This document shows positions 26,008-33,597 of a stretch of 64,000 nucleotides of DNA, piece after piece. The first letter of the stretch is position 1; every line of letters starts with the position of its first letter. Source of the stretch: Riemerella anatipestifer_E. Lineage in GTDB: Bacteria > Bacteroidota > Bacteroidia > Flavobacteriales > Weeksellaceae. The stretch spans positions 1 to 64,000 of the forward strand of contig NZ_LEKU01000022.1 of assembly GCF_009932355.1 (NCBI RefSeq). Reading direction: 5' to 3'. The notes below the pieces were generated by a model. It worked only from the letters and a program-made list of their open reading frames with translations, did not search any database and had not been told where the DNA came from. The translations under genes were made by a program, and so were the position numbers.

Positions 26008-26010
26008 GAT

Positions 26011-26126
26011 GATATGGGAAGATTTTTTAATATAGATCCTCTTTCTGAAAAATATGCGTATCAATCTCATTATAATTTTTCAGAAAACAGAGTTGTTAAT
26101 GCAAGAGAACTTGAAGGATTGGAAGC
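26011..26126 (+). repeat. 116-bp direct repeat of 23037-23152
   Basis: From gatatgggaagatttttt to ggattggaagc the sequence appears identical base for base to 23037-23152 in tip 4. It encodes GRFFNIDPLSEKYAYQSHYN through LEGLEA. It is the toxin-proximal end of the alternative Rhs core subtype and the probable crossover site that brought tip 6 here. Confidence 0.9.
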
Positions 26127-26643
26127 GGTTCTAATTAATGACAATACTGTTGAATGGAGAGTTAAAGTTGAAAACAATCTTGGTTATTACTATAGTGAAA
26201 CTCTTCTAAAAGATGCAGGAGGTATTTTAAGTCAAAATGGATTAACTGTTAAGGTTATTGAAGATTCTAATGCGAAGTTTACAGTTAACTTATCTCCTGC
26301 CATAATACAGAATACAAAAGATGGTCTAGTTGTAATAAATGGTTATACACAAATGGATGGAAATGTTTATGATGGTACTGTAGTCTCTAAAGATAACCCG
26401 AGAACACTTGCTCATGAATTGGGGCATAAAGCGGGATTGCCGCATATTTTTGATGCTGAAAGTAAAGTTTCTAATACGGAGGAAAATAAAAAAAATCTGA
26501 TGAATTCAGGGGCAAATACTATAGAAACATTGCAGGATAGTAGTGGAACTAATTTAGTACCATCTCAAACTATGGATATGAAAAATCATATTAAAATTAC
26601 TAGTGAAAATAGAGAAAGGAAAGAACAAGAACTTCAAAAATAG
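26014..26643 (+). CDS. Orphan Rhs tip 6: metzincin-like metalloprotease toxin
   Basis: 209 residues from an internal ATG (MGRFFNIDP). Only the last 37 residues of Rhs core remain. The tip has a complete metzincin zinc site H134-E-L-G-H138-K-A-G-L-P-H144 (HExxHxxGxxH) followed by a possible Met-turn (LMNSG). It should cleave protein substrates; the lipoprotein antidote points to the periplasm. It differs from tip 5, whose motif is only HExxH. Without the core it is an extreme 'tip only' cassette. Confidence 0.75.
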   Translation: MGRFFNIDPLSEKYAYQSHYNFSENRVVNARELEGLEAVLINDNTVEWRVKVENNLGYYYSETLLKDAGGILSQNGLTVKVIEDSNAKFTVNLSPAIIQNTKDGLVVINGYTQMDGNVYDGTVVSKDNPRTLAHELGHKAGLPHIFDAESKVSNTEENKKNLMNSGANTIETLQDSSGTNLVPSQTMDMKNHIKITSENRERKEQELQK

Positions 26644-26644
26644 A

Positions 26645-27109
26645 ATGCAAATGAATCCCTTTAGAATAATATTTTCTTTAATATTTTTATTGACCATTGT
26701 ATCTTGTCAAAGCAAAAAAGTTATCAATTTTACTAAGTATAAAAATATAACTCAAGGAGATAAACAAGAAATCAATAAATATATTTTAGAAGCTGAAAAA
26801 ATGATTTCCAAAAAGGAAAATGAAATTATTTTAATGTTTCAATATAATTGCTTTTTTGAGTATGTGGTTACAGTAAATAATATCTACAAAGAGGATTTTC
26901 CTAAGGATCCAGATAAAATTCATTATGGACAAAAAATCATAAATTATAATAAAGATTTAGGTAAAATTAAGATAAAGTTATCTGATGGACAAAATTTTTC
27001 AATATTACAGAAGAAGGGATATGACTATATAACAATATGTTACAATAAAAAAACAGAGAAAATTTATATACATTATTATGATTACCCTAAAATTCTAATA
27101 GAGGAATAG
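26645..27109 (+). CDS. Lipoprotein immunity candidate of orphan tip 6
   Basis: 154 residues from the ATG at 26645 (another ATG at 26651). The reading frame opens upstream at 26603 inside the toxin, but the lipoprotein signal (NPFRIIFSLIFLLTIVSCQS) sets the start. Mature protein contains a Cys-bearing strand (MFQYNCFFEYVVTV) and a Tyr-rich end. It starts directly after the toxin stop. Confidence 0.65.
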   Translation: MQMNPFRIIFSLIFLLTIVSCQSKKVINFTKYKNITQGDKQEINKYILEAEKMISKKENEIILMFQYNCFFEYVVTVNNIYKEDFPKDPDKIHYGQKIINYNKDLGKIKIKLSDGQNFSILQKKGYDYITICYNKKTEKIYIHYYDYPKILIEE

Positions 27110-27117
27110 AACATCCA

Positions 27118-27192
27118 AGTGTTTCTTTGAGTAGTTTAATATTATGGATTGCGAAAAGTATCAAGGAGATTGAAGATATGTTCGGAATGTAA
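27118..27192 (+). other. Short remnant reading frame between cassettes 6 and 7
   Basis: A frame ending in SLILWIAKSIKEIEDMFGM and a stop at 27190-27192 has no start codon and looks like the C-terminal scrap of a lost gene. I cannot identify it. The rest of the 27110-27279 gap shows nothing further. Confidence 0.25.
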
Positions 27193-27279
27193 TAAAAAAT
27201 TATCTTTTTTAGTTTTCAGTTGTTAAGAAATGGTTAATAGTTTAAAATATTTAAGTTTAAATCTCTTTTGTTCAAAAAT

Positions 27280-28272
27280 ATGGAGAGAGTTTGTTTTAGA
27301 ATAGCCAAAGAAACTAATTATTATCCCTTTGGATTAGAGCATACAGGTTATAATGGTTTGTTGGGTAACCAGAGTTATAATTACAAGTACAACGGCAAAG
27401 AACTCCAAACCGAAATAGGCATGTACGATTACGGAGCAAGGTTCTATATGCCAGACCTAGGCAGATGGGGTGTTGTAGATCCGTTGGCGGAGAAGATGGC
27501 TCGCTATAGTCCTTATAATTATGCTTGGGATAATCCAGTTATGTTTGTAGATTATGATGGAATGTTTGCTACGCCTCCAGACGATTATATTGATGCTTCA
27601 ACAGGTAAATATTTAGGGAGTGATGGAGCTGTAACTAAAAATATTCGAGTAATATATAAAAATGATTGGAATGATATAACATCTGAGAATGGAGGCTCCT
27701 TGTCAACAATAGCAACACAGGCTCTACAATCTAGAAGTTCAATAGTTACCGTTAATAATACTCAAATAAATTCGGATATAAATAATGCTAATAATGAAAC
27801 TATTGCAGATCAAACCAAAGAGCGACAAGTTTGGGTTGGTATTGAAGTTATGAGAGGGGAAGTGCCAACAGCACAAGTTACTTCTGTTAGAGGTCCTGAT
27901 GGAGTAGATGGAAAAACGACTATAACAATGGATCAACGAAGAGATGCGCTAGGGAATATTGTGAAACAAACATTTACAGGTACTAAATTGATTCCAATTG
28001 CTCAGGTACATACACATAATACTACGCAAGATCCTAATCTTATAAATTTACCAGGAACATCTGCTTTAGATAAAAGTACCTCAAGTTCGTCCACTGGATT
28101 TAATATTCCAATATATGCTATAGACTCTTATACAGGAGTGCAAGCGAATGGAAATGCAATACATAGAGTTATGCCAAATGGTGCTGAAACTAAGAATATT
28201 GGTACTACTAATGCAAATAATATCGGTCAAGAATCATTAATCCATTTTATAAATAGACAAAAATATCCATAA
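27280..28272 (+). CDS. Orphan Rhs tip 7: JAB/DUF4329-like peptidase toxin
   Basis: 330 residues from the ATG at 27280 (MERVCFRIAKETNYYPFG); the TTG at 27268 is an alternative. Rhs core begins abruptly at NYYPFGLEHTG and ends at MFVDYDG (a variant of the usual IDPDG). The tip ends with a His-x-His pair, H244-T-H246 (AQVHTHNTTQDP), followed by Ser-rich SALDKSTSSSS and a YAIDSYTG strand, resembling the metal site of JAB/MPN or DUF4329 domains found in polymorphic toxins. The assignment rests on short motifs. The antidote is a lipoprotein. Confidence 0.65.
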   Translation: MERVCFRIAKETNYYPFGLEHTGYNGLLGNQSYNYKYNGKELQTEIGMYDYGARFYMPDLGRWGVVDPLAEKMARYSPYNYAWDNPVMFVDYDGMFATPPDDYIDASTGKYLGSDGAVTKNIRVIYKNDWNDITSENGGSLSTIATQALQSRSSIVTVNNTQINSDINNANNETIADQTKERQVWVGIEVMRGEVPTAQVTSVRGPDGVDGKTTITMDQRRDALGNIVKQTFTGTKLIPIAQVHTHNTTQDPNLINLPGTSALDKSTSSSSTGFNIPIYAIDSYTGVQANGNAIHRVMPNGAETKNIGTTNANNIGQESLIHFINRQKYP

Positions 28273-28710
28273 ATGAAAAAAATCCTATTAATCTTACTAT
28301 TGAATTTTTACTTGTTTAGTTGTTTTTCACAAAAGAAAACTTCAGATATAATATATTTCCTACCTAGTTCTGTCACCGAAATTCTTAACCAAGAAATTCA
28401 AAAAAGAGGTATAAATAATAAAGTCTATATAGTTTTAGATAAAGAAAATGTGGATACTTATGTTTTATATTTGAATAGCCTTTCTAATTCTTCAGAAAGT
28501 TTTTGGATAGATAATAGTAATCGGTCTGTTTTTGTAGACAAAAATTTAGTTCCTCTTTATTTTTATACAGATGAATATTTTTCATTTGCAGAAAAAGGAG
28601 AAATTGTATTGAAGAAATTGGGTACGGAGGAAAGTATAAAAAAAATAATAGCAATTCGAGAAAATACATTTTCTATAAAATTTAAAGCTAATGGGGAAGT
28701 TATAAAGTGA
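28273..28710 (+). CDS. Lipoprotein or secreted immunity candidate of orphan tip 7
   Basis: 145 residues; the ATG directly abuts the toxin stop. N-terminus MKKILLILLLNFYLFSCFSQ has a lipobox (LFSC), though cleavage after FSQ by signal peptidase I is also possible. The mature part is small, mixed alpha/beta, and unrecognised. Confidence 0.62.
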   Translation: MKKILLILLLNFYLFSCFSQKKTSDIIYFLPSSVTEILNQEIQKRGINNKVYIVLDKENVDTYVLYLNSLSNSSESFWIDNSNRSVFVDKNLVPLYFYTDEYFSFAEKGEIVLKKLGTEESIKKIIAIRENTFSIKFKANGEVIK

Positions 28711-28736
28711 AAAACAAAATAGATTTAGGTATTAGA

Positions 28737-28868
28737 ATGAAAACAAGTGAGATTTTTCAGAGATTATTTGAAAGTGATTTAATAGATAGTGAATTAGGGA
28801 TAATTGAACTCTTGGAAGAAATTTTATTAGCTTTGGATAGTAATAATTTCTTAATTGTAATGTTTTGA
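28737..28868 (+). CDS. Small ORF whose 3' end is the shared linker sequence
   Basis: 43 codons from the ATG at 28737, ending in EEILLALDSNNFLIVMF. The last 18 codons are the start of linker copy D, and the same peptide tail (EEILLALDSNNFLIVI) can be read in linkers A and B. I infer that the linkers descend from the 3' end of one ancestral gene, probably an immunity gene, and that this copy keeps more of it. Whether it is translated is unknown. Confidence 0.35.
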   Translation: MKTSEIFQRLFESDLIDSELGIIELLEEILLALDSNNFLIVMF

Positions 28869-28950
28869 AATACATATTGGTACAAAGAATAAAGCCGGTA
28901 TGCCTAATAAGAGAAAAAGAATCTGAAACCTATAGTAATGCGATAACCTA
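28814..28950 (+). repeat. Inter-cassette linker, copy D (right half only)
   Basis: Matches linker A from gaagaaattt to the Rhs junction (ataagagaaaaagaatctga), with an internal deletion that removes the stretch containing actcggagatgcggaagcct. Confidence 0.8.
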
Positions 28951-29590
28951 CGACACTAATGGTAATATGACTAGCTTGCTAGATAAGAAAATAAGCCGAA
29001 TAGGCTACAATACGCTTAACTTGCCTAACCAAGTGCAGTCCGCAGCAGGGGACTTATCTTATACCTATAGAGCAGATGGAGCTAAACTTAAAAAAGTTAT
29101 AGATACGGATGTTACATACTATTTAGACGGTTTTCAGTACAATACTTATACGGAGACTTATTACTTGTCAAATCCAGTGATTTCAGAGCCAAAGCTTTTA
29201 GAAGATACTACCCCTAGTATTCCTGAAAAAACAAATAATACAAGGTTAGTTAAAGAAGTTAAGCTCTCTTTTTTCCCAACAGCTGAGGGGTATTATGATT
29301 ATCTCCATAAGCGTTATGTGTATCATTACACAGACCATTTGGGTAATGTGAGGTTGTCTTATTACAAAGGTTCTAATAATTTGGTAATAGACAAAGAGTC
29401 TAATTATTATCCCTTTGGATTAGAGCATACAGGGTATAATGGTTTGTTGGGTAACCAGAGTTATAATTACAAGTACAACGGCAAAGAACTCCAAACCGAG
29501 ATAGGCATGTACGATTACGGCGCAAGTAGTTTATCAATCGTTAGGAATAAGCAGTTTGAAAAATATAGAATTAGAGCATTTGGATATTAA
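28865..29590 (+). pseudogene. Orphan Rhs core 8, truncated by foreign DNA
   Basis: Open from a TTG at 28865 (first ATG 28967). From TYDTNGNM to MYDYGA (ending at 29526) it is almost identical to the master Rhs, including the YNTYTETY and PEKTNNTRLVKEVK region that the other orphans lack. At 29526 the Rhs sequence stops in the codon for the Arg of GARFYM and is joined to an integrase fragment; the next 21 residues are out-of-frame integrase sequence. No toxin or immunity gene remains. Confidence 0.8.
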
Positions 29591-29969
29591 GAAAGGAGAA
29601 ATCTATGTTCCAAGTGGTACAACTTTAAATGCAAGGACTTTAAAACTTCAATCTTCACAAATTTTAATCATGCAGGATTATTTACAGTTCCATCATGAAA
29701 CGATTGTACAGCACATTAAAGCAAATGAACATAAATTATTCCCTCTAGGAGAAAAAACAAAGTTTTCGAGTATCACAAAGCTATTATACGAGGAATTGAA
29801 ATTGATAAACTACAAAGTCCAGAGCTTACATCACGTTAGGGCATCAGTTATTGGAAATTGGTTAAAACAGTACAGTTTAAGGAAAATCCAGATAATGACA
29901 AGATATAGAACAATTTTAAGTACAGAACATTATTTTCGGGACAATCTGGAAAATCTCCCTCCTTTTTAA
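29526..29969 (+). pseudogene. Tyrosine recombinase (integrase), C-terminal fragment
   Basis: A 147-codon frame without a proper start. It reads LGISSLKNIELEHLDIKKGEIYV, a typical beta-hairpin of XerD/phage-integrase catalytic domains, then RTLKL, and later the HxxR box (LHHVRASVIGNW) and a final Tyr in TEHYF, which may be the nucleophile. The N-terminal DNA-binding part and the first catalytic Arg region are missing where it joins the Rhs core. It marks an old insertion or deletion event in the array. The family call is moderately certain; the fragment is probably inactive. Confidence 0.6.
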
Positions 29970-30048
29970 TAATATTATTGTCAAAACAAATATTTTGATG
30001 GAATATTTTGCATTTTTGTATAACTGTAAAAAACTAAAAATATTTAAC

Positions 30049-30624
30049 ATGTCAGAAATTGCAACAAGTGATAAAATTTTTCTACATTATTTAGGAGAAA
30101 TAAATTCAACAGATATAGACTTTATTAAAGAAAAACTAAAGGAGGTTAATATTGAATTTATGGCAAGAAATAGTAGTGGAAGCACACAAAATAGTTTAGA
30201 TGCTTATTCACTAGATACATTTTATGTTGTTGCTGCCCCATTTATTTATGATTTATTGAAACATGTAGGAGAAAATACTGTATGGGAAAGTTTAAAAGCA
30301 ATTTTTATTTTCACTAAAAACAAAATTAAGGATAAAAAACTTAATAGAGTAACCAGTCAGGAAATAACCCAAAAGCAGATAAAATTTGGATTAAGAGCTA
30401 GTTTAGATAAAAATACATCTTTTAATTTTGAACTAAGTGGAGATTTGAGTGATGAACTTTTTGAAAAATCATTAGATAAAATGTTAGACTTTCTAAGAGA
30501 ACAAACACTTAATGAAAAATATGAGTTTCCTGCTTATGCAAAATTTTCGGAACAAAATGAGGAATGGGAAGCAGAATTTGAAAGTGATTATATTAAGAAA
30601 TTAGCAAATAATCCAAATAAATAA
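30049..30624 (+). CDS. Hypothetical protein in the integrase-associated segment
   Basis: 191 residues from the ATG at 30049 (MSEIATSDKIFLHYLG); an earlier start at 29998 would add an unlikely low-complexity stretch. Soluble, with a possible amphipathic or weakly hydrophobic stretch (TFYVVAAPFIYDLLKHV) and an acidic C-terminus. I do not recognise it. It sits 9 bases before the next gene, suggesting a two-gene unit carried in with the integrase. Confidence 0.5.
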   Translation: MSEIATSDKIFLHYLGEINSTDIDFIKEKLKEVNIEFMARNSSGSTQNSLDAYSLDTFYVVAAPFIYDLLKHVGENTVWESLKAIFIFTKNKIKDKKLNRVTSQEITQKQIKFGLRASLDKNTSFNFELSGDLSDELFEKSLDKMLDFLREQTLNEKYEFPAYAKFSEQNEEWEAEFESDYIKKLANNPNK

Positions 30625-30633
30625 CTTTTCATT

Positions 30634-31647
30634 TTGTACTATTTTATTAATCTATATGGGGGGTGCAATTTACCAACCCACGAACAAATACTATTGGAAG
30701 CGATACGAGGAAATACTTTTTTGATTCAAATTGATAGCTCAATTTTTTTAGATTTAATTGGTATTGTTAATAATCGCAATCTTCCAAAAAATAATATAGA
30801 AAGAGCGATAAACTTTATTGAATATCAACAAACTCACAAAGTTGATGTTTCAGCAGCACTGGCTGTACAAGAATTAGTGTTAGATAGGAATTCTAAAAAA
30901 TATAATATAGAAATGTATAGTGATTATGCTAATAAATTTCTTTTTTCATTGAACCTCTCAAGAAAACAAATATTGAATAGAAGTTTTTATTACGATGAAA
31001 ATTTTTCAAAAAAAAGACATGAAATACCTCCTATGGATTATGGAGATATGAGAGTGAATATTTGCAATAGGTCTTATGTAGTATTATTGAAAATAAGAGA
31101 AATTGTATTCAAAAATGGTGTAAATGAAAGGAACGCTTTAAAAAACATTCAAGAACTGTTGCATTGGATGAAATATGAATTAGGTATAATGATGGCATTT
31201 GAATTACAATTGGCAGTTTATATTTTGGGAGGAATTAATGATTTTACTGAAATGATATGGTTGAAAAAAGATAAAACCCAAACTTTTCAAAGATTATGGG
31301 GAACAGCAATGGACATTTCCTTTTTTAGATTTCTACAAATAATGGAATCTTTCAAAAAAGAATTAGGTATAAATGATATTTCAATCTTTGCAACTAAAGA
31401 TAAAAAACAATTTAGACTTATTAAAGCTGTTCAGACAACCACTATAATAAAGAATCTTCCTAACAACCCAATTTTATCACAAGTTGAATTGGATATTTCA
31501 GGTACATTCTATGGAAAAAATGAAAGCGAGTTTAGATTAATCAGCAATGAGTATTCAGGCTCTATTGATAAAAAAGAATACATATTTAATGAGGAAAATT
31601 TGTTATTAAAAATTGAAGAGTTAGAAAAAGTTAATAAAGATTTATAG
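30634..31647 (+). CDS. PIN-like hypothetical protein, start possibly phase-variable
   Basis: Open for 337 codons from a TTG at 30634. The first third resembles a PIN-type nuclease fold: FLIQIDSSIFLDLIG (acidic residue after strand 1), AALAVQELVLDRN, and later GTAMDISFFRFLQ and ISIFATKDKK. The call is tentative. No in-frame ATG precedes the conserved part. An ATG at 30656 is followed by a G tract (six G in total) and is out of frame by one base; one extra G would bring it in frame as MGGCNLPTHEQ. It follows a small gene by 9 bases. Confidence 0.45.
   Translation: MYYFINLYGGCNLPTHEQILLEAIRGNTFLIQIDSSIFLDLIGIVNNRNLPKNNIERAINFIEYQQTHKVDVSAALAVQELVLDRNSKKYNIEMYSDYANKFLFSLNLSRKQILNRSFYYDENFSKKRHEIPPMDYGDMRVNICNRSYVVLLKIREIVFKNGVNERNALKNIQELLHWMKYELGIMMAFELQLAVYILGGINDFTEMIWLKKDKTQTFQRLWGTAMDISFFRFLQIMESFKKELGINDISIFATKDKKQFRLIKAVQTTTIIKNLPNNPILSQVELDISGTFYGKNESEFRLISNEYSGSIDKKEYIFNEENLLLKIEELEKVNKDL
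30658..30663 (+). repeat. Poly-G tract directly at a start codon
   Basis: Six G residues, the first being the G of an ATG at 30656. The length of the tract decides whether this ATG is in frame with the PIN-like gene, as in slipped-strand phase variation. It could also be a sequencing length error. Confidence 0.4.
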
Positions 31648-31684
31648 AAAATATTTGATAGGCTAGAGCCATAATTTTAAAATA

Positions 31685-32146
31685 ATGAAATTAAGAGTAT
31701 TATACTTAGTCTTACTATTACTATTAATCTGTACAGGTTGCATATCTCAAGAACAAAAAGATGAAGAGCAAATCAAGAAAACCGTTTTAAAATATTGGAA
31801 AGCGGTAAGAGAAAATAATTTACCGATGTATAATAGTTTAATTTATGATGCTGATAAGTATCCTGGTGGCACTTCATCTGAATTGTTTTTTTTGAATAAG
31901 CACTATAATGAGATTAATGCTAAAAAAGACTTATTAAATGATGTTAAGATAAAGGATACTGTGGATGTCTTTCTTCCAAGTGTTAGTATGAAATATGTTC
32001 AGTACACCTATAAAAAGGAGAATGATAGTAATAACCTTAAAAAACCTTTGATAATTACCTTAATGTTTTATAAACCTGTGGGGCTTGATAAAATATATAA
32101 TTCAGTAATTTTACAAAACCATATTGGTTGGGAAAATAAAAAATAA
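31685..32146 (+). CDS. Lipoprotein, possible orphan immunity protein
   Basis: 153 residues with a lipoprotein signal (LRVLYLVLLLLLICTGC) and a mature part starting SQEQKDEEQIKKTVLKYWKAV, like SnoaL/NTF2-type DUF4878-like lipoproteins. Its size and signal match the other lipoprotein antidotes in the array and it lies just before a scrap of Rhs core, so it may be the antidote of a lost toxin tip. Confidence 0.5.
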   Translation: MKLRVLYLVLLLLLICTGCISQEQKDEEQIKKTVLKYWKAVRENNLPMYNSLIYDADKYPGGTSSELFFLNKHYNEINAKKDLLNDVKIKDTVDVFLPSVSMKYVQYTYKKENDSNNLKKPLIITLMFYKPVGLDKIYNSVILQNHIGWENKK

Positions 32147-32173
32147 TGCGATTGGAGGTTTAGTAATAGCCCA

Positions 32174-32219
32174 GAGTCTAATTATTATCCATTTGGATTA
32201 GAGCATACAGGGTATAATG
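32174..32219 (+). pseudogene. Last scrap of Rhs core
   Basis: 46 bases encoding ESNYYPFGLEHTGYN, almost identical to the same stretch in eight other places in the array, then cut off and followed by the terminator at 32232. It marks the right edge of the cassette array. Confidence 0.85.
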
Positions 32220-32231
32220 CTAAGTAGATAT

Positions 32232-32270
32232 AACTAAAAAAGGGGCTCTGAGAAGCCCCTTTTTTAGTTT
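32232..32270. terminator. Bidirectional terminator at the right end of the Rhs array
   Basis: Perfect 16-bp arms aactaaaaaaggggct / agccccttttttagtt around a ctgaga loop, with A and T runs on each side. Confidence 0.9.
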
Positions 32271-32307
32271 TTGATTTATATAATCTATTGATTTATAGAT
32301 GAAATTG

Positions 32308-32394
32308 CAGAGAGGAAGGGATTCGAACCCTCGATACAGTTACCCGTATACTACCTTTCCAGGGTAGCTCCTTCAACCACTCGGACACCTCTCT
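32308..32394 (-). tRNA. tRNA-Ser (anticodon GGA)
   Basis: 87 bases on the minus strand. The acceptor stem agagagg / cctctct pairs fully with a G discriminator; the anticodon loop ctGGAaa gives GGA; a long variable arm (class II) and the T arm with ggttcgaat are present. CCA is not encoded. It is the first stable-gene boundary after the Rhs array; a tRNA gene next to an integrase-bearing accessory region is a common integration site, but I see no repeated tRNA end in the window. Confidence 0.93.
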
Positions 32395-32406
32395 AAAATT
32401 GAGTTG

Positions 32407-32414
32407 CAAATATA
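32407..32414 (-). promoter_or_regulatory. -7 box of tRNA-Ser
   Basis: TATATTTG on the minus strand, 13 bases before the tRNA 5' end, matching TAnnTTTG. Confidence 0.5.
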
Positions 32415-32425
32415 GAAAAAATAAT

Positions 32426-33442
32426 CTATTCCGCCATTTCTCCACAAATATTTTTAGAAAAAACATTGCTAAAACTTTCATTAGAATACATAGGATTACC
32501 TACAATATGCATTGCTTTAGTAATTGCAGTTTCAGCGGTCATATCCTTACCACTAATAGCCCCTATTTCACTAAAGATATTACTGTTTTCGTACTTACCG
32601 AAGGAGATTTCACCCGAAATACATTGGCTAATAATCACGATTTCGGTATTATTATTTCTAATTCTTTTGAGAGTCTCTATCGTTTGTTTATTGTTGAAGA
32701 TAGTTCCAGAGCCAAAAACTTGGAGAATAAGCACTTTAACATTATCTAGATTAGGCAAATAGTTCCAGTTCATACCAGGGAAAATCCTAAGGAAAAACAC
32801 CTCTTCTGATAGATGATAATCTACACTAAAAATTTCAGATTTCGGTCTTAAAAGCACTTCTTTATCCACATTAAGATGTACGCCAGACTGTCCAAGTATT
32901 GGGTAGTTAGGGCTATGGTAAGCATCAAAGTATTCGGCGGAATATTTAAGAGTTCTATTACCTCGTAGGAGTTTATATTCAAAATAGATAGCTACTTCTT
33001 GTATTACCGCTTTGTCATTTTCGTACAAATTAGCGTAGTAGAGGCTAGTTAGTAAGTTTTCTTTGGCATCTGTTCTAAGGTCTCCTATGGGCAGTTGTGA
33101 ACCAGTTAAAATAACAGGTTTGTCAAGATTTTTAAGCATAAAACTAAGGGCAGACGCTGTGTAAGACATAGTATCTGTACCGTGTAGAATCAAAAAACCA
33201 TCAAATTCAGAATACTGTTCTTCTATATATTTAGCGATAGTTTTCCATTCTTTTATACCCATATCAGAAGAATCTACTGGAGTATCAAAAGAAGTTACAA
33301 ACACCTCACATTCCAATAAATTAATTTCAGGAATTTTGTCAAAAATATGATTAAAATTAAAGGGATGGAGGCTACCAGTGGTATAATTTTTTTCCATACC
33401 TATTGTCCCTCCAGTATAGATGAGTGATATTTTTCTTCTCAT
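32426..33442 (-). CDS. ansA: Type I (cytoplasmic) L-asparaginase
   Basis: 338 residues, no signal peptide. It hydrolyses L-asparagine to aspartate and ammonia. The N-terminal nucleophile motif is YTGGTIGM (Thr), the second active-site motif is LHGTDTMSYTAS (Thr-Asp), and LTGSQLPIGDLRTDA follows, as in AnsA-type enzymes. It is transcribed divergently from pyrB; aspartate is also the co-substrate of aspartate carbamoyltransferase, though a regulatory link is not shown. Confidence 0.93.
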   Translation of the reverse strand: MRRKISLIYTGGTIGMEKNYTTGSLHPFNFNHIFDKIPEINLLECEVFVTSFDTPVDSSDMGIKEWKTIAKYIEEQYSEFDGFLILHGTDTMSYTASALSFMLKNLDKPVILTGSQLPIGDLRTDAKENLLTSLYYANLYENDKAVIQEVAIYFEYKLLRGNRTLKYSAEYFDAYHSPNYPILGQSGVHLNVDKEVLLRPKSEIFSVDYHLSEEVFFLRIFPGMNWNYLPNLDNVKVLILQVFGSGTIFNNKQTIETLKRIRNNNTEIVIISQCISGEISFGKYENSNIFSEIGAISGKDMTAETAITKAMHIVGNPMYSNESFSNVFSKNICGEMAE

Positions 33443-33462
33443 AACTAATTAAAACGCTCGTG

Positions 33463-33470
33463 CAAATATA
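33463..33470 (-). promoter_or_regulatory. -7 box of the asparaginase gene
   Basis: TATATTTG on the minus strand, 21 bases before the ATG. A TTGG about 17-18 bases further upstream may be the -33 element. Confidence 0.55.
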
Positions 33471-33560
33471 ATTAGATAAATTTTAAACCAATATCTTAGA
33501 TGTGGATAATTATTATAGTTTTGTTTATCAGATATATAAAGTTTTTCTTCTTTTCCTCTA

Positions 33561-33591
33561 TTTGGAGAATAGAAAAAATATTATATATTTG
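33561..33591 (+). promoter_or_regulatory. Promoter of the pyrB leader
   Basis: TTTG at 33561-33564, a 19-base spacer and TATATTTG at 33584-33591: a full match to the Bacteroidetes -33/-7 consensus. Transcription should begin about 33596-33598, at or just before the leader-peptide ATG. Confidence 0.8.
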
Positions 33592-33597
33592 CGTTTA

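Noticed and set aside
12658..29590. Minus-strand reading frames antisense to the Rhs core copies
   Set aside because: They recur at each core copy only because the core DNA is repeated; Cys/Tyr-rich composition and lack of context show they are shadows.
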